DNA of 64,000 bases from DASUBV01 sp035763085 (GTDB lineage Bacteria; Actinomycetota; Actinomycetes; Streptosporangiales; Streptosporangiaceae): the NCBI GenBank assembly GCA_035763085.1, contig DASUBV010000036.1, positions 13,698-77,697 on the forward strand, written 5' to 3'. How positions within the stretch are numbered: the stretch's first letter is position 1; each line of letters starts with the position of its first letter. The position numbers and the translations under genes were made by a program. Shown piece after piece: positions 15,413 to 24,834 of the stretch. The notes beneath the pieces are model-generated. The model was given only the letters and a program-made list of their open reading frames with translations. It did no database searches and had not been told where the DNA came from.

Positions 15413-18400
15413 CCTCCGGCACCTGGTCCAGGATGTCCAGGATCCGCCTGGCGCGGGCCTGCCCCAGCAGATGCCCGGTTTCCCGGTGCACCGCCACGGC
15501 CGCCCTGGCGTAGTCGCGTGCCTCGGCCGGCTGGCCCGCCTCCAGCGCGATGGCCGCCAGCGCCGTCAGCGCGCGGCCCTCGAGCATCCGCAGCCCGGTC
15601 TGCCGGGTGATCAGCAGGGCCCGCTCGGCAGCCGCGCGTGCCTCGCCCGGCCGGCCCAGGTCGGAGTGCGTCAGGGCCAGGCCGGTCAGCGCGGCCGCCT
15701 CGCCCTGCCGGTAGCCCGCCTCGCTGGCGGACTGCAGCGCTTCGGTGTGGTGCCGCAGCCCGGTCGCCGGGTCGCCGAGGTGACGGGCCAGCGTCCCCAG
15801 CGTGTTGCTGGCATCGACCTCGATCCGGCGGTCACCCGACTCGCGGGCCAGCGCCAGGCTGGCCGCGGCCCGCTGGCGGGCGAGCTGCGGCTGGCCCGCG
15901 TCCAGGTGCAGCTCGGCGAGGTTGTTGAGGTCGTCGGCTTCGCCTTCCCGGCTGCCGGTCTCGCGATGCAGGTCCAGGGCCTGCTCCAGGTGCCGCCGGG
16001 CTTCCTCCAGCCGGCCGGAGACGACGAAGGCACAGCCGATGCTGTTGAGCATGTTGCCCTCGGCGTGCCGGGCGCCGATCTCCCGGTAGAGGGCCAGGGC
16101 CCGGGCCAGGCAGTCGACCGCCTCGGCCGGGCGGCCCAGTTCCAGCAGCACGTTGCCGAGGTTGCCCAGGCTGGTCGCCTCGCCGCCGCGGCCGCCGGTC
16201 TGCCGGTAAATGTCGCGGGCCTGGCGGTGATGCTCGGCGGCCTCGGTCAGCCGGCCCTGGTCACGGTAGACGTTGGCCAGGCTGCCCAGCGCCGCCGCGG
16301 CGCCCTGCGGCCAGCCGGCCGCCCCGGCCAGGTCCCTGGCCTGGATCAGGTGCGAAGCAGCGGCCGGGTACCGGGTCAGCCACCGCTGGGCCTGGGCCAG
16401 CGACAGGTGGGCCGCGGCCATAGCCTGGTGCTCCGGCTGCGGCCCGGCGGCCGCCGCGGCCAGCCCGGCCTCGGCGACGGCCAGCCAGTCGGTGGCGTAG
16501 CGGCGCATCCAGAAGTAGCCGCGCATCGCATCGGCGATCAGCCAGGCCGGCTCGCGCGGGCCGTGCTCGCCGGCCCAGGTGACGATGGCCACCAGGTTGG
16601 GCCGCTCCGCCTCCAGCCAGGCCAGGGCGCCGGCGTGCGTGGCGAGCCCCAGCACGGTCGCCGGAGCGCCGGCGCCGGCGGCCGGGGCGCCGTATTTCGC
16701 TGGCAGCGGCAGCCGCTGCATGTGGGGGTGCAGGACCCGCGCGGCGGCATCGGCTGCCCGCAGGTAGAACTCGCACAGCCGCGCTGCGGCCGCCTCACGG
16801 TCAGCGGCGCTGGCTTCCCGCGCCGCGCGCTCCCCGGCATACAGGCGCAGCAGGTCGTGCACGGCGAACCGGCCGGCGGCTGGCTCATCCACCAGGTGCG
16901 CGCTGGTCAGGTCGGCCAGCACCGCACGCGCCTGCGCGACGTCCAGGCCGGCCAGCGCGGCCGCGGCATGCACGCTGAGGTCGGCGCCCGGATGCAGGCC
17001 CACGAGCTGGAACAGCTGCCGCGAGCCCGGGCTGAGCGTGGCGTACGACAGGTCGAACGCCGCCCGGACCGCGGACTGCTCATCACCGGCCACCGACAGC
17101 ACGGCCAGCCGGTTGCCCTCGCGCAGCTCCGCGACCAGGCTGGCCACCGGCTGATCCGGGTGCCGGGTCAGGTGCGCGGCGGCAATGCGCAGGGCCAGCG
17201 GCAGGCGGGCGCACAGCGCCGCCACCTCGGCCACGGCTACCGGATCGGCGCCGGTCCGCGGGGCGCCGAGCAGGCCGGCCAGCAGCGCCAGCGCCTCATC
17301 GGTGCGCAGCACCGGCAGGATCAGCGACTGCGCCCCCTCGCGGACGGTCAGCCCGTCCAGCCGGTCCCGGCTGGTGATCACGGTCATGCAGCCGGGACCG
17401 CCTGGCAGCAGCGGGCGCACCTGATCCGGGCCGCGGGCGTTGTCCAGCACGACCAGGACCCGCCGGTCGGCCAGCAGGCTGCGGTACAGCGCCGAGGCTT
17501 CATCGGCCTCCAGCGGGATCCGCTCGGCGGACACGCCGAGGGCACGCAGGAACCCGGCCAGCGCCCGCTCCGGCGGCATCGGCGAGCCGGGCGCGTACCC
17601 GGCCAGGTTGACGTAGAGCTGCCCGTCTCCGAACGTCTCCCGGTGCTGATGCGCCCAGTGCACGGCCAGCGCCGTCTTGCCCACGCCCGCGGTCCCGGCG
17701 ATCACCACGATGGGACCGGCCGGCGGCCGCGCGGCCAGCTGCCGGTCCAGGCCGGCCAGCGCCTCGGCCCGTCCGGCGAACCCGGCCGCCGCGGGCGGCA
17801 GCTGGGCAGGTACCGGGCCGGCCGCGCCGCCGCCCGGCCCGGTACCGCCCGGCCCGGTATCACCCGGCCCCGAACCGCCGGCCGGTGCGCCGGCCGGCCG
17901 GGCCCCGGCCTGCCGCGCGGGCTGCGGGGTGAGGGCGCCGGGGTCGTTGCGCAGGATCGCCAGCTCGAGCTGCTGCAGTGCCGGGCCCGCGTCCAGTCCC
18001 AGCTCGTCCGCCAGCTGCTCGCGGTAGCGCCGGTAGCCGGCCAGCGCCTCGGCCGCCCGCCCGTCCCGGTACCGCGCGAGCATCAGCTGGCCGGCCAGCC
18101 GCTCCCGGAGCGGGTAGGCGGCCACCAGGCCAGGCAGCTCGTCCAGCAGCTCGTGGTGGCGGCCCAGGCGCAGCTGGGCATCGAGCCGGTCCTCCACTGC
18201 GCCCAGCCGCGTTTCCTCCAGCCCGGCACACAGCCGCTGCTGGGCCTGCGGGGTCGCGACGCCGCTCAGCGCGGGGCCCGACCACAGCGCCAGGGCTTCC
18301 GCCAGCAGGGTGGCGCGCGCCTCGTCGTCCCCGGCGGCGCGCGCCCGGGCCAGCAGCGCGCGGAACCGGTGCACGTCAATGCTCATCGGGTCGGCGGCGA

Positions 18401-18674
18401 GCGCGTACCCCGAGCCGTGCAGCCGGATGCCGGCGCCGGTCACGCCGCGCAGGGCCGCCCGCAGTGCGGACACGCAGACCCGGATGGCGTGCGTGGCGGT
18501 GCGCGGGGGGTCATCGGGCCAGGCCAGGTCCACGAGCCGGGCCAGCTCGACCGGGCGGCCCGCCTCGAGGGCGAGGACAGCGAGCACCAGTCGCTGCTTG
18601 CGCGGTCCCAGCTCGATCTTCCGGTCGCCGTCCCAGGCTTCCACCGGCCCCAGCAGCCGCAGCGTCAGCCCCAT
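15351..18674 (-). CDS. AfsR/SARP-family transcriptional regulator with NB-ARC and TPR domains
   Basis: 1107 residues with the full AfsR layout. An OmpR-like winged helix (residues 1-90, MGLTLRLLGPVEAW, ELGPRKQRLVLAVLAL) is followed by the bacterial transcriptional activation domain to about 245, a Pro/Gly-rich linker, an NB-ARC ATPase with Walker A GTAGVGKTAL and VLVVLDNA as Walker B, and a long TPR array in the last 400 residues. Such proteins activate secondary metabolism or stress genes in response to phosphorylation or nucleotide. TAGGAT ends six bases before the ATG, suggesting a leaderless message. It is divergent from two lipoprotein genes and no biosynthetic cluster is nearby. Confidence 0.92.
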   Translation of the reverse strand: MGLTLRLLGPVEAWDGDRKIELGPRKQRLVLAVLALEAGRPVELARLVDLAWPDDPPRTATHAIRVCVSALRAALRGVTGAGIRLHGSGYALAADPMSIDVHRFRALLARARAAGDDEARATLLAEALALWSGPALSGVATPQAQQRLCAGLEETRLGAVEDRLDAQLRLGRHHELLDELPGLVAAYPLRERLAGQLMLARYRDGRAAEALAGYRRYREQLADELGLDAGPALQQLELAILRNDPGALTPQPARQAGARPAGAPAGGSGPGDTGPGGTGPGGGAAGPVPAQLPPAAAGFAGRAEALAGLDRQLAARPPAGPIVVIAGTAGVGKTALAVHWAHQHRETFGDGQLYVNLAGYAPGSPMPPERALAGFLRALGVSAERIPLEADEASALYRSLLADRRVLVVLDNARGPDQVRPLLPGGPGCMTVITSRDRLDGLTVREGAQSLILPVLRTDEALALLAGLLGAPRTGADPVAVAEVAALCARLPLALRIAAAHLTRHPDQPVASLVAELREGNRLAVLSVAGDEQSAVRAAFDLSYATLSPGSRQLFQLVGLHPGADLSVHAAAALAGLDVAQARAVLADLTSAHLVDEPAAGRFAVHDLLRLYAGERAAREASAADREAAAARLCEFYLRAADAAARVLHPHMQRLPLPAKYGAPAAGAGAPATVLGLATHAGALAWLEAERPNLVAIVTWAGEHGPREPAWLIADAMRGYFWMRRYATDWLAVAEAGLAAAAAGPQPEHQAMAAAHLSLAQAQRWLTRYPAAASHLIQARDLAGAAGWPQGAAAALGSLANVYRDQGRLTEAAEHHRQARDIYRQTGGRGGEATSLGNLGNVLLELGRPAEAVDCLARALALYREIGARHAEGNMLNSIGCAFVVSGRLEEARRHLEQALDLHRETGSREGEADDLNNLAELHLDAGQPQLARQRAAASLALARESGDRRIEVDASNTLGTLARHLGDPATGLRHHTEALQSASEAGYRQGEAAALTGLALTHSDLGRPGEARAAAERALLITRQTGLRMLEGRALTALAAIALEAGQPAEARDYARAAVAVHRETGHLLGQARARRILDILDQVPEVRTAGDRGPAPGDPDCLPLC

Positions 18675-18822
18675 CTGCCGATCCTAAAAGCCATAACGCG
18701 GACTATGAACAGATTCTGATCGGCCCGCGCCAGCATGAACTGCCAGCAACCCGGGCCGGGCGCCTTTCCGGCCGGCCCATTTCCCTGTCCGTCACCAGAA
18801 CGCCCGGAGGAAGAGCAGTCTC

Positions 18823-19659
18823 ATGATGAGCAGACCACCGGCCGCCGGGCCGGCAGCCGTGCCGCGGGGCGCGAGACTGGCCGGCACCGGGCTGCCGGGC
18901 ACGCAGCTGGCCAGCCCGAAACTGGCCGGCGCGGGACTGGGGAGCACGGGCCTGTCGGGCACGCTGACGGGCAGGGTGCTGTCAGGCGCGGCGCTGGCCG
19001 CCATGGTGCTGGCCGGCGCGGTGCTGCTGGCGGGCTGCGGCGGGGCAGCCGCGCCACCAGCCCCGGCCTCGGCGGCCGCGCCGCGGCCGACAGCCGCCGG
19101 GGGGCTGTCGGCCGCGCCGTCGGCGGCCCCGGCTGTCTCGGCATCCGGCACGCCGCGGCCGGTCGCCTGCACCAGCGTGACCAGCCAGGGCAGCTTCGCC
19201 TCGGCCAGCGACACGTCCGCTGTCACCCTGAAGCAGATCAGCCACGCCGTCGGGTTCACGGTGTCGCTGTCGATGCCCGACACCCAGTCGGCCCTGGCCT
19301 TCAACGGCTACGAGGGCTGCCGGTACTCCTTCGACACCCCGGCTGGCGGCGCGCAGGAAGACCTGGCCCTCGTGGTCGGCACCAACCCGCTGGACGCCAA
19401 GTCGGCGGCCGCCGAGTTCGCGGCCACCAGGGCCGCCCGCGAGCCGCTGAGCGAGCGGATGAGCAGCTGCAGCGGGTGCGGCTACTCCTTCACGCCGCTG
19501 CCCGGTCTCGGCGCAGCCGCCGTCACGGGATTCCAGAACGGAACGGACGAGGTAGTGGCGGCCTACAGCGGGCGCGTGTACGTGGAGATCGGCCCCGGCG
19601 ACCTCAAGCAGGCGCGCATGGTCCGGCTGGCCCGGCTGATCCTCAGCAAGGTCCGGTGA
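18823..19659 (+). CDS. Secreted lipoprotein, DUF3558-like
   Basis: 278 residues. The N-terminus carries an unusual Leu/Gly/Ser/Thr-rich stretch (LAGTG, LAGAGLGSTG, LSGTLTG) before a hydrophobic helix and lipobox LLAGC. After an Ala/Pro-rich linker is a folded domain with paired cysteines (C-x-S near the start, YEGCRYSF, SSCSGCGYSF), resembling DUF3558-type actinobacterial lipoproteins. GGAGG about 12 bases before the ATG serves as ribosome binding site; ATG 18826 is also possible. Function unknown. A second lipoprotein gene follows 56 bases downstream, probably in one operon. Confidence 0.75.
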   Translation: MMSRPPAAGPAAVPRGARLAGTGLPGTQLASPKLAGAGLGSTGLSGTLTGRVLSGAALAAMVLAGAVLLAGCGGAAAPPAPASAAAPRPTAAGGLSAAPSAAPAVSASGTPRPVACTSVTSQGSFASASDTSAVTLKQISHAVGFTVSLSMPDTQSALAFNGYEGCRYSFDTPAGGAQEDLALVVGTNPLDAKSAAAEFAATRAAREPLSERMSSCSGCGYSFTPLPGLGAAAVTGFQNGTDEVVAAYSGRVYVEIGPGDLKQARMVRLARLILSKVR

Positions 19660-19715
19660 GCGCGCCGGTGCCCGCCAGCAAGAGCCGCGTTCGGGCGGCT
19701 GCGAAAGGAGATTCG

Positions 19716-20309
19716 ATGACTGGCAGGACCAGGGCCGCAGCACTGGCCCCGCTGATCCTGGCCGGGCTGCTCGCTGTCACCGGCTGCGGCGGCTCGAGCA
19801 CTGCCGGCGGCACCGCGGGCGGATCTGGCAGCGGAGCCGGCGGCGGCCAGGCCGCGGGCGGCGCGAGCGCCGGCACGGCGGCCGGGAGCGGATCCGGGCC
19901 GGCGGCTGGCCTCGGGCCGGCCTCGTGCACCGGCGGCCTGAACGGCTCCGAGGCCGGCGTCATCCTGATCGTGTGCAACGGCCCGGCGCGGCTGCACGTG
20001 ACGGCCGGGCCGGTGACCAAGGAGTTCACCGGCGGCGAGTGCAAGCAGGCCGGCGACGTGTGGAGTGCCACCGACGGCGTGATCACCGAGTACGGCACCT
20101 ACCAGGGCCCGCCGGTGGATTCCGTGTCGGTCAACAAGAACAGCTCCGGCGGCGGCACCATCCAGCTGAGCCTCGGCGGCAAGGTGTACTTCGTCGACGG
20201 CGGCTCATTCTCGCTGTCCGACGGGGGCAGGGCCGCGCATCTGCACGGCAGGACGACCGCGCTGTCCGACGTGCCGCACACCCCGGTCACCGTCGACGTG
20301 TCCTGCTGA
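19716..20309 (+). CDS. Secreted lipoprotein with Gly/Ser-rich linker
   Basis: 197 residues: a short signal peptide with lipobox LAVTGC, a Gly/Ser/Ala-rich linker of about 45 residues, then a beta-rich domain containing three spaced cysteines (ASCTGG, IVCNGP, GECKQ) and a final VDVSC. AAAGGAG ends five bases before the ATG, a strong site. No family is recognised. It is co-oriented with the preceding lipoprotein; both are divergent from the AfsR-type regulator. Confidence 0.75.
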   Translation: MTGRTRAAALAPLILAGLLAVTGCGGSSTAGGTAGGSGSGAGGGQAAGGASAGTAAGSGSGPAAGLGPASCTGGLNGSEAGVILIVCNGPARLHVTAGPVTKEFTGGECKQAGDVWSATDGVITEYGTYQGPPVDSVSVNKNSSGGGTIQLSLGGKVYFVDGGSFSLSDGGRAAHLHGRTTALSDVPHTPVTVDVSC

Positions 20310-20325
20310 CCGGCGGCGCCGCCCG

Positions 20326-21735
20326 CTACCGGCCGGTCAGGAACTGGCGCACCACCGCCAGCGCGGGGTTGCCCGCGGCGCGGCTTTGCACCGAGTGGCC
20401 CGCCGCCGGGAAGACGACCAGCCGGCTGCCGGGAGCGAGCGCGGCCTGCGCGCGGGCCCCCGGCAGCGGCGTGGACAGGTCACGGCCGCCCGCCAGCAGC
20501 AGGACCGGAACGCGCGGCAGCGGCGACCGTGGTGCAGCCGCCGGCGGAGTGGCCGGCATTGGAGGCCAGGACAGGCAGGTGCGCACGAGGCCGTTGCCCG
20601 CCGCGGTAGCCCGGTCGAACGGCCAGACCTGGGCCGGCGTCAGCCTGGCCGCGGCCCGCGCCAGCGCGGCCCGGCGGCTGGCCAGCGGCATATCCGGCCC
20701 GCCCCAGGGCATCCGCAGGTCGGCGCACAGCGTGCTGGCGTGCAGACCCTGACTCAGGGCCGTGGCGGGGGCGGCATCGGCCGCGCGCACCCGGGCCATC
20801 AGCGCCCGCAGCGCGGCCGGATCGCCGGCCGCCGCCGCGTGCAGGGCAGCCGGGACGCCGGGGAACGACGGCGCTCCCACGCTCATCGTCACCAGGGTGT
20901 CGAACAAGGCGGGGCCGTCGTGGTAGCGCCGCACCACCGCGGCCAGGTCGCGGGCCGGATCGGTGCTGCAGCCCTGTGCCGCGCACACCGCGCGCAGCAC
21001 CGTCGCCGTCCGGCGCAGCCCGGTCAGCTGCAGGGGATCCGCATTCCAGGCGGGCACCACCGAGTCCAGGATCAGCCGGCTCACCTGCCGCGGGTGGGCG
21101 AGCGCGAACTGAGCGGCCACGTAGCTGCCGTAAGAGACGCCGTCCAGGGCCAGCCGGCGGACCCCCAGCGCGCGGCGCAGGGCCTCCAGGTCGGCGACCG
21201 TGTCCGCGGTAGCGAAGAACCGCCGGTCCGGCCCGATGGCCGCGGCGCACGAGCGGACCGCTCCGGGCGCCGGGACGGTCAGGTCCGAGGCGCCCATCTC
21301 GCGCTGCAGCGCCGGGCAGGCCAGCGCTCCGGCTCCGGTGCCGCGCTGGTCAAGCAGCACCAGCCGGTAGCCGCGCACGGCGGGCCCGAGCCGGGCGGTC
21401 AGCCGGGCGGCGAACGGAACCCCCGGCTGGCCAGGCCCGCCGGTGAGCAGCACCAGCACGCCGCGCGGCGCCGGTGCCCGCGACATCGCGACCCGCAGTG
21501 ACAGGCGCCCCGGAACCGAGCCGGACGGGTCCAGCGCCACACTCAGGGTGCCGCAGCTAAAGCCCGGAAGACCCGGGCAGGGCACAGGCGCCAGCGCCCG
21601 CAGGCCCGCCGGGCCGGGCGCCGGCCCGCGCTGCCCGGCTCCGCCCGAGCAGCCCGCGGTGGCGCTGGCCGCGGCCAGCGCCACGCCGAGTATGCCGCGG
21701 GCCAGGTACCGGAAGCGGCCATCCAGACTGCGCAT
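20326..21735 (-). CDS. Secreted alpha/beta hydrolase (SCO7095/TAP-like family) lipoprotein
   Basis: 469 residues from ATG 21735. The signal peptide ends in lipobox TAGC. The alpha/beta-hydrolase core shows LLTGGPGQPG (oxyanion region), LVLLDQRGTGAG, nucleophile elbow GVSYGS, a cap with several cysteines, then VPVLLLAGGRDLSTPL with the acid and FPAAGHSVQ with the histidine. This matches secreted proline iminopeptidase/tripeptidyl-peptidase-like enzymes of actinomycetes. It probably cleaves peptides or esters outside the cell. The preceding in-frame GTG/ATG adds 13 residues without improving the signal peptide. Confidence 0.85.
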   Translation of the reverse strand: MRSLDGRFRYLARGILGVALAAASATAGCSGGAGQRGPAPGPAGLRALAPVPCPGLPGFSCGTLSVALDPSGSVPGRLSLRVAMSRAPAPRGVLVLLTGGPGQPGVPFAARLTARLGPAVRGYRLVLLDQRGTGAGALACPALQREMGASDLTVPAPGAVRSCAAAIGPDRRFFATADTVADLEALRRALGVRRLALDGVSYGSYVAAQFALAHPRQVSRLILDSVVPAWNADPLQLTGLRRTATVLRAVCAAQGCSTDPARDLAAVVRRYHDGPALFDTLVTMSVGAPSFPGVPAALHAAAAGDPAALRALMARVRAADAAPATALSQGLHASTLCADLRMPWGGPDMPLASRRAALARAAARLTPAQVWPFDRATAAGNGLVRTCLSWPPMPATPPAAAPRSPLPRVPVLLLAGGRDLSTPLPGARAQAALAPGSRLVVFPAAGHSVQSRAAGNPALAVVRQFLTGR

Positions 21736-21787
21736 GGTCCCAGCATGAGCCAGGCCACCGCCTCCGGCGATCACGACCGGGAATCGG

Positions 21788-22423
21788 TTATTTCCAGGCG
21801 AAGACCGGCTGCTCGTAGTGCGCGACCCGGATCATGTTCGCGTGCAGCGCCACCTGGCAGAACTGGTAGACGATCGCCGCCGTCGGGGCGTGCAGGTACC
21901 GGCCCAGCAACGGCAGCTGGATCACCGGTGCGTCGGACTCGGGGATGGCCACCAGCCGGGGGGCGACGTCCAGGTCCGGCAGCGGTATCACGTGAATCGC
22001 GGCCACCTCGGTCTCCGGCCCGGCCAGGTCCGCGCCGACCGGGCCGCCCCAGACCACGACCGGTGTCATCAGGTAGCCCGAGCGCGTCACGTAGTCATCG
22101 AGCAGCCCGAGCACTGCGTCCGGCGGGACGTCCAGGCCGGTCTCCTCGCGCAGCTCGCGCCGGGCGGCGTCCGGTGCTGACTCGCCCGGATCCTGGCGCC
22201 CGCCGGGCAGCGCCCACTGCCCGGCGTGGCTGCGCAGCCGCGGCGCTCTCCTGGTGATCAGCAGGGCCGGGACATCGCCGGAGAACACGACGCAGACCGC
22301 CACTGCGGCGGCCGTCAGCCCGGTCCCGGACGCGGCGGCACGCCGGAAGTCACCGAGCCGGGCGGTGATGTCCCGCCTGAGCTCCGCCTGCGATCGGGCT
22401 GCCACGGCTGCCGCCTCCGCCAT
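21788..22423 (-). CDS. NUDIX hydrolase, CoA pyrophosphatase-like
   Basis: 211 residues with a complete Nudix box: GGRQDPGES, then AARRELREETGL. The flanking sequence (LLITRRAPRLRSHAGQWALPGG before it, a long C-terminal region ending in QLPLLGRYLHAPTAAIVYQF) is typical of CoA diphosphatases (NudL/YeaB). It would hydrolyse CoA or related nucleoside diphosphate derivatives to phosphopantetheine and adenosine phosphates, using Mg2+ bound by the Nudix glutamates. No ribosome binding site is strong. Confidence 0.85.
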   Translation of the reverse strand: MAEAAAVAARSQAELRRDITARLGDFRRAAASGTGLTAAAVAVCVVFSGDVPALLITRRAPRLRSHAGQWALPGGRQDPGESAPDAARRELREETGLDVPPDAVLGLLDDYVTRSGYLMTPVVVWGGPVGADLAGPETEVAAIHVIPLPDLDVAPRLVAIPESDAPVIQLPLLGRYLHAPTAAIVYQFCQVALHANMIRVAHYEQPVFAWK

Positions 22424-22479
22424 CGGCCGCCCTGCTCGCCGGGCGCGCTCAGTCTGTCGTGCTGGTTATGAGCGGAATG

Positions 22480-22773
22480 CTATCCAGTCCGGCCGATGAT
22501 CCCGCTCATCTCGCCCGAGCTGAACGCCCGCATTGTCCTGCTGCGGATGTTGCCCGCCGCGCTCACCTGGAGCAGCGCGGCGACTCCCGTTTCCTCGTCC
22601 GGGAAGTCGACGACGCTGACGATGTCGTATTCGCCGACCGTCCACAGCAGCTCCCGGACCTGCCCGCCGGAGCTCTCCACCAGCTTGGCGAACTCCTCCG
22701 CGCGGTGCGTGGTGTCACGGAAGTCTCTGATGCCCTGGTCGGTCCAGTTGATCAATGACACATAGGTAGTCAT
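22480..22773 (-). CDS. GYD domain protein
   Basis: 97 residues matching the GYD family: MTTYVSLINWTDQGIRDFRDT at the start, LLWTVGEYDIVSVVDFPDEET in the middle (G-E-Y-D in place of G-R-Y-D) and TMRAFSS near the end. The fold is a ferredoxin-like alpha/beta dimer, and the function is unknown. GAGGGGGC lies about 8 bases before the ATG. Confidence 0.85.
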   Translation of the reverse strand: MTTYVSLINWTDQGIRDFRDTTHRAEEFAKLVESSGGQVRELLWTVGEYDIVSVVDFPDEETGVAALLQVSAAGNIRSRTMRAFSSGEMSGIIGRTG

Positions 22774-22920
22774 CCTGGGCGCCCCCTCGCCATCGGATCA
22801 GATCACCCATGCTTCCCGCGCCGGCGGGACGGGTCAAGGGGCGCCGCCCGTCGCCACAGCGCCGTGCCCAGGGCGCGGATTGTCGTCACCGGGCGTCGCG
22901 CGGTGCGTAGCCTCATGCTC

Positions 22921-24819
22921 ATGGATGGCGAGGGGCCGCAGGCCCGCGGCCGGCTGAGCCGCGCCCGGATCGGCGGGCTGCTGGCGGTATCGCTGGCGGC
23001 CGGGTCGCTGCTGAGCGCCTGCGGCGGGCCCGCGCAGCCCCAGCCGGTGGCGCGCAGCTTCCTGGCGGCCTGGGGCAGCCGGGACTGGGCCGCGATGCGG
23101 CGCCTGGTCGCGTCCCCGCCCGCCAGCTTCCGTGCGGTCAACGCCGCCGTCCTGACCGACCTGAGCGTGCGGCAGGCCAGCTATACCGCAGCGGGCCGGA
23201 TGAAGATCACCGGAGCCCGCGCCAGCGAGCCGGTGGCCGAGCGGCTGCAGATCGCCGGCATCGGCACGGTCACGATCCGCACCACGCTGCGGCTGGCCCG
23301 GCAGTCGGGCACCTGGAAGGTCAGCTGGTCGCCGGCCACCATCGCGCCGGGGCTGCGGCCGGGCGGGCGGCTGTCGCTGCAGGTCAGCTGGCCGGCGCGG
23401 GCCGCGATCCGCGGCGCGGGCGGGGTCCCGCTGACCCGGCAGGCGCCACTGGTGACGATCGGGGTGGAGGGACAGCGGATCCGGCATGCTGCCTCCCTGG
23501 CCCGGTCGCTGACGGCCGCCGGCGCCCCGGCGGCGCAGGTGCGAGCCGCGCTGGCGACCGCCCGTGCCCATCCGACCTGGTTCGCGCCGGTGCTCACCGT
23601 GAGCCGGGCCCGGTACCGCCGGCTGAAGCCCGCCCTGTACCCGATCCCGGGCACGGTCTTCCAGGACGCCAGCGCGCGGACCGCCGTCACGGCCGGGCTG
23701 GCGGCGCACGTGATCGGGACGGTGGGACCGGTCACCGCGGAGCAGCTGCACGGGCTGGGCGCTCCCTACAGCACCAGCAGCGTCGTCGGCCAGACCGGGC
23801 TGGAGCAGGCCGATGAGCGCCAGCTCGCGGGCACGCCCGGGGCCACGGTCACCGTCCTGAGCCCGGACGGCACCCGGGGGGCGACGATCGCCCGGATCGC
23901 GCCGCGGCCGGGCCGCCCGGTCCGCACCACGATCAGCCCGCGGGTGCAGCGCGCCGCCGAGGCGGCCCTGACCGGGATGCACAAGCACGCGGCGCTGATC
24001 GCGGTCAGCGCGTCCACCGGCTCGGTCCTCGCCGCGGTCAGCGTTCCTGAGTCCGACGCATTTGACCAGGCGCTCGGGGGCGCGTTCCCGCCGGGTTCCT
24101 CGTTTAAGGTGATCACTTCAACCGCGCTGATCGAGCACGGCCTCACGCCCGCCGCTGCCACCAGCTGCCCGCCGCGGCTGACCGTGAACGGCAAGATCTT
24201 CCGCAACGCGGAGGGCACCGGTCAGGTCAGCGACTTCCTGCATGCCTTCGCCGAGTCGTGCAATACGGCCTTCATCCAGCTGGCCCTGCGGCACCTGACG
24301 GCGGCGGAGTTCCCGCGCACCGCGGCCCGGTTCGGGCTCGGCCTGAACCCGCGGATGGGCCTGGCCGCGTTCGGCGGGAAGGTACCGAAGCCAGCCAGCC
24401 GCGCCGACCTGGCGGCGACCACGATCGGCCAGGGCCGGGTGCTGGTCTCACCGCTGGCCATGGCGATGGTCGCGGCCGGCGTCGACACCGGGGTGGTGCA
24501 CGCGGCGCGGCTGGTCGAGGGGGCCGCGGATGACCACGCGCCGGCCGTCAGGCTGCCCGGCGCGGTCGTCACCGACCTGCACAAGATGATGGCGCAGGTC
24601 GTCGCGACCGGCACCGCCTCGGGCCAGGGCCTGCCCGCCGGGACCTACGCCAAGACCGGCACGGCCGAGTACGGCTCGGGGCACCCGCTGCCGACCGATG
24701 CCTGGCTGATCGGCTTCCGCGGCAACATCGCCTTCGCGATGGTCACCGTCAATGGCGGCGAGGGCGGGCCGGCCGACGGGCCGATCGTCGCGCGGTTCCT
24801 CAAGTCACTGCGCGGCTGA
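22921..24819 (+). CDS. Lipoprotein-type class B penicillin-binding protein (MecA_N plus transpeptidase)
   Basis: 632 residues. A basic n-region, hydrophobic helix and lipobox LLSAC replace the usual transmembrane anchor. An NTF2-like MecA_N domain (about 40-150) and dimerisation region come before the transpeptidase, with active-site motifs SSFK (in PPGSSFKVIT), SCN (in FAESCNTAF) and KTG (in AKTGTAEYG). It crosslinks peptidoglycan outside the membrane and may have low beta-lactam affinity, as MecA-type proteins can. TAGCCT ends seven bases before ATG 22921; ATG 22915 and the longer frame from 22864 are alternatives. Confidence 0.87.
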   Translation: MDGEGPQARGRLSRARIGGLLAVSLAAGSLLSACGGPAQPQPVARSFLAAWGSRDWAAMRRLVASPPASFRAVNAAVLTDLSVRQASYTAAGRMKITGARASEPVAERLQIAGIGTVTIRTTLRLARQSGTWKVSWSPATIAPGLRPGGRLSLQVSWPARAAIRGAGGVPLTRQAPLVTIGVEGQRIRHAASLARSLTAAGAPAAQVRAALATARAHPTWFAPVLTVSRARYRRLKPALYPIPGTVFQDASARTAVTAGLAAHVIGTVGPVTAEQLHGLGAPYSTSSVVGQTGLEQADERQLAGTPGATVTVLSPDGTRGATIARIAPRPGRPVRTTISPRVQRAAEAALTGMHKHAALIAVSASTGSVLAAVSVPESDAFDQALGGAFPPGSSFKVITSTALIEHGLTPAAATSCPPRLTVNGKIFRNAEGTGQVSDFLHAFAESCNTAFIQLALRHLTAAEFPRTAARFGLGLNPRMGLAAFGGKVPKPASRADLAATTIGQGRVLVSPLAMAMVAAGVDTGVVHAARLVEGAADDHAPAVRLPGAVVTDLHKMMAQVVATGTASGQGLPAGTYAKTGTAEYGSGHPLPTDAWLIGFRGNIAFAMVTVNGGEGGPADGPIVARFLKSLRG

Positions 24820-24834
24820 CGGCACCGGGCGCGG

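Noticed and set aside
15471..18719. A 1082-codon open frame on the plus strand
   Set aside because: It is antisense to the AfsR-type gene, low in complexity and without motifs; the opposite strand has clear winged-helix, NB-ARC and TPR domains.
14318..24819. Possible secondary-metabolite cluster around the AfsR-type regulator and exporter
   Set aside because: No biosynthetic core enzyme (PKS, NRPS, terpene or RiPP) is present; the genes are unrelated lipoproteins, hydrolases and a PBP.
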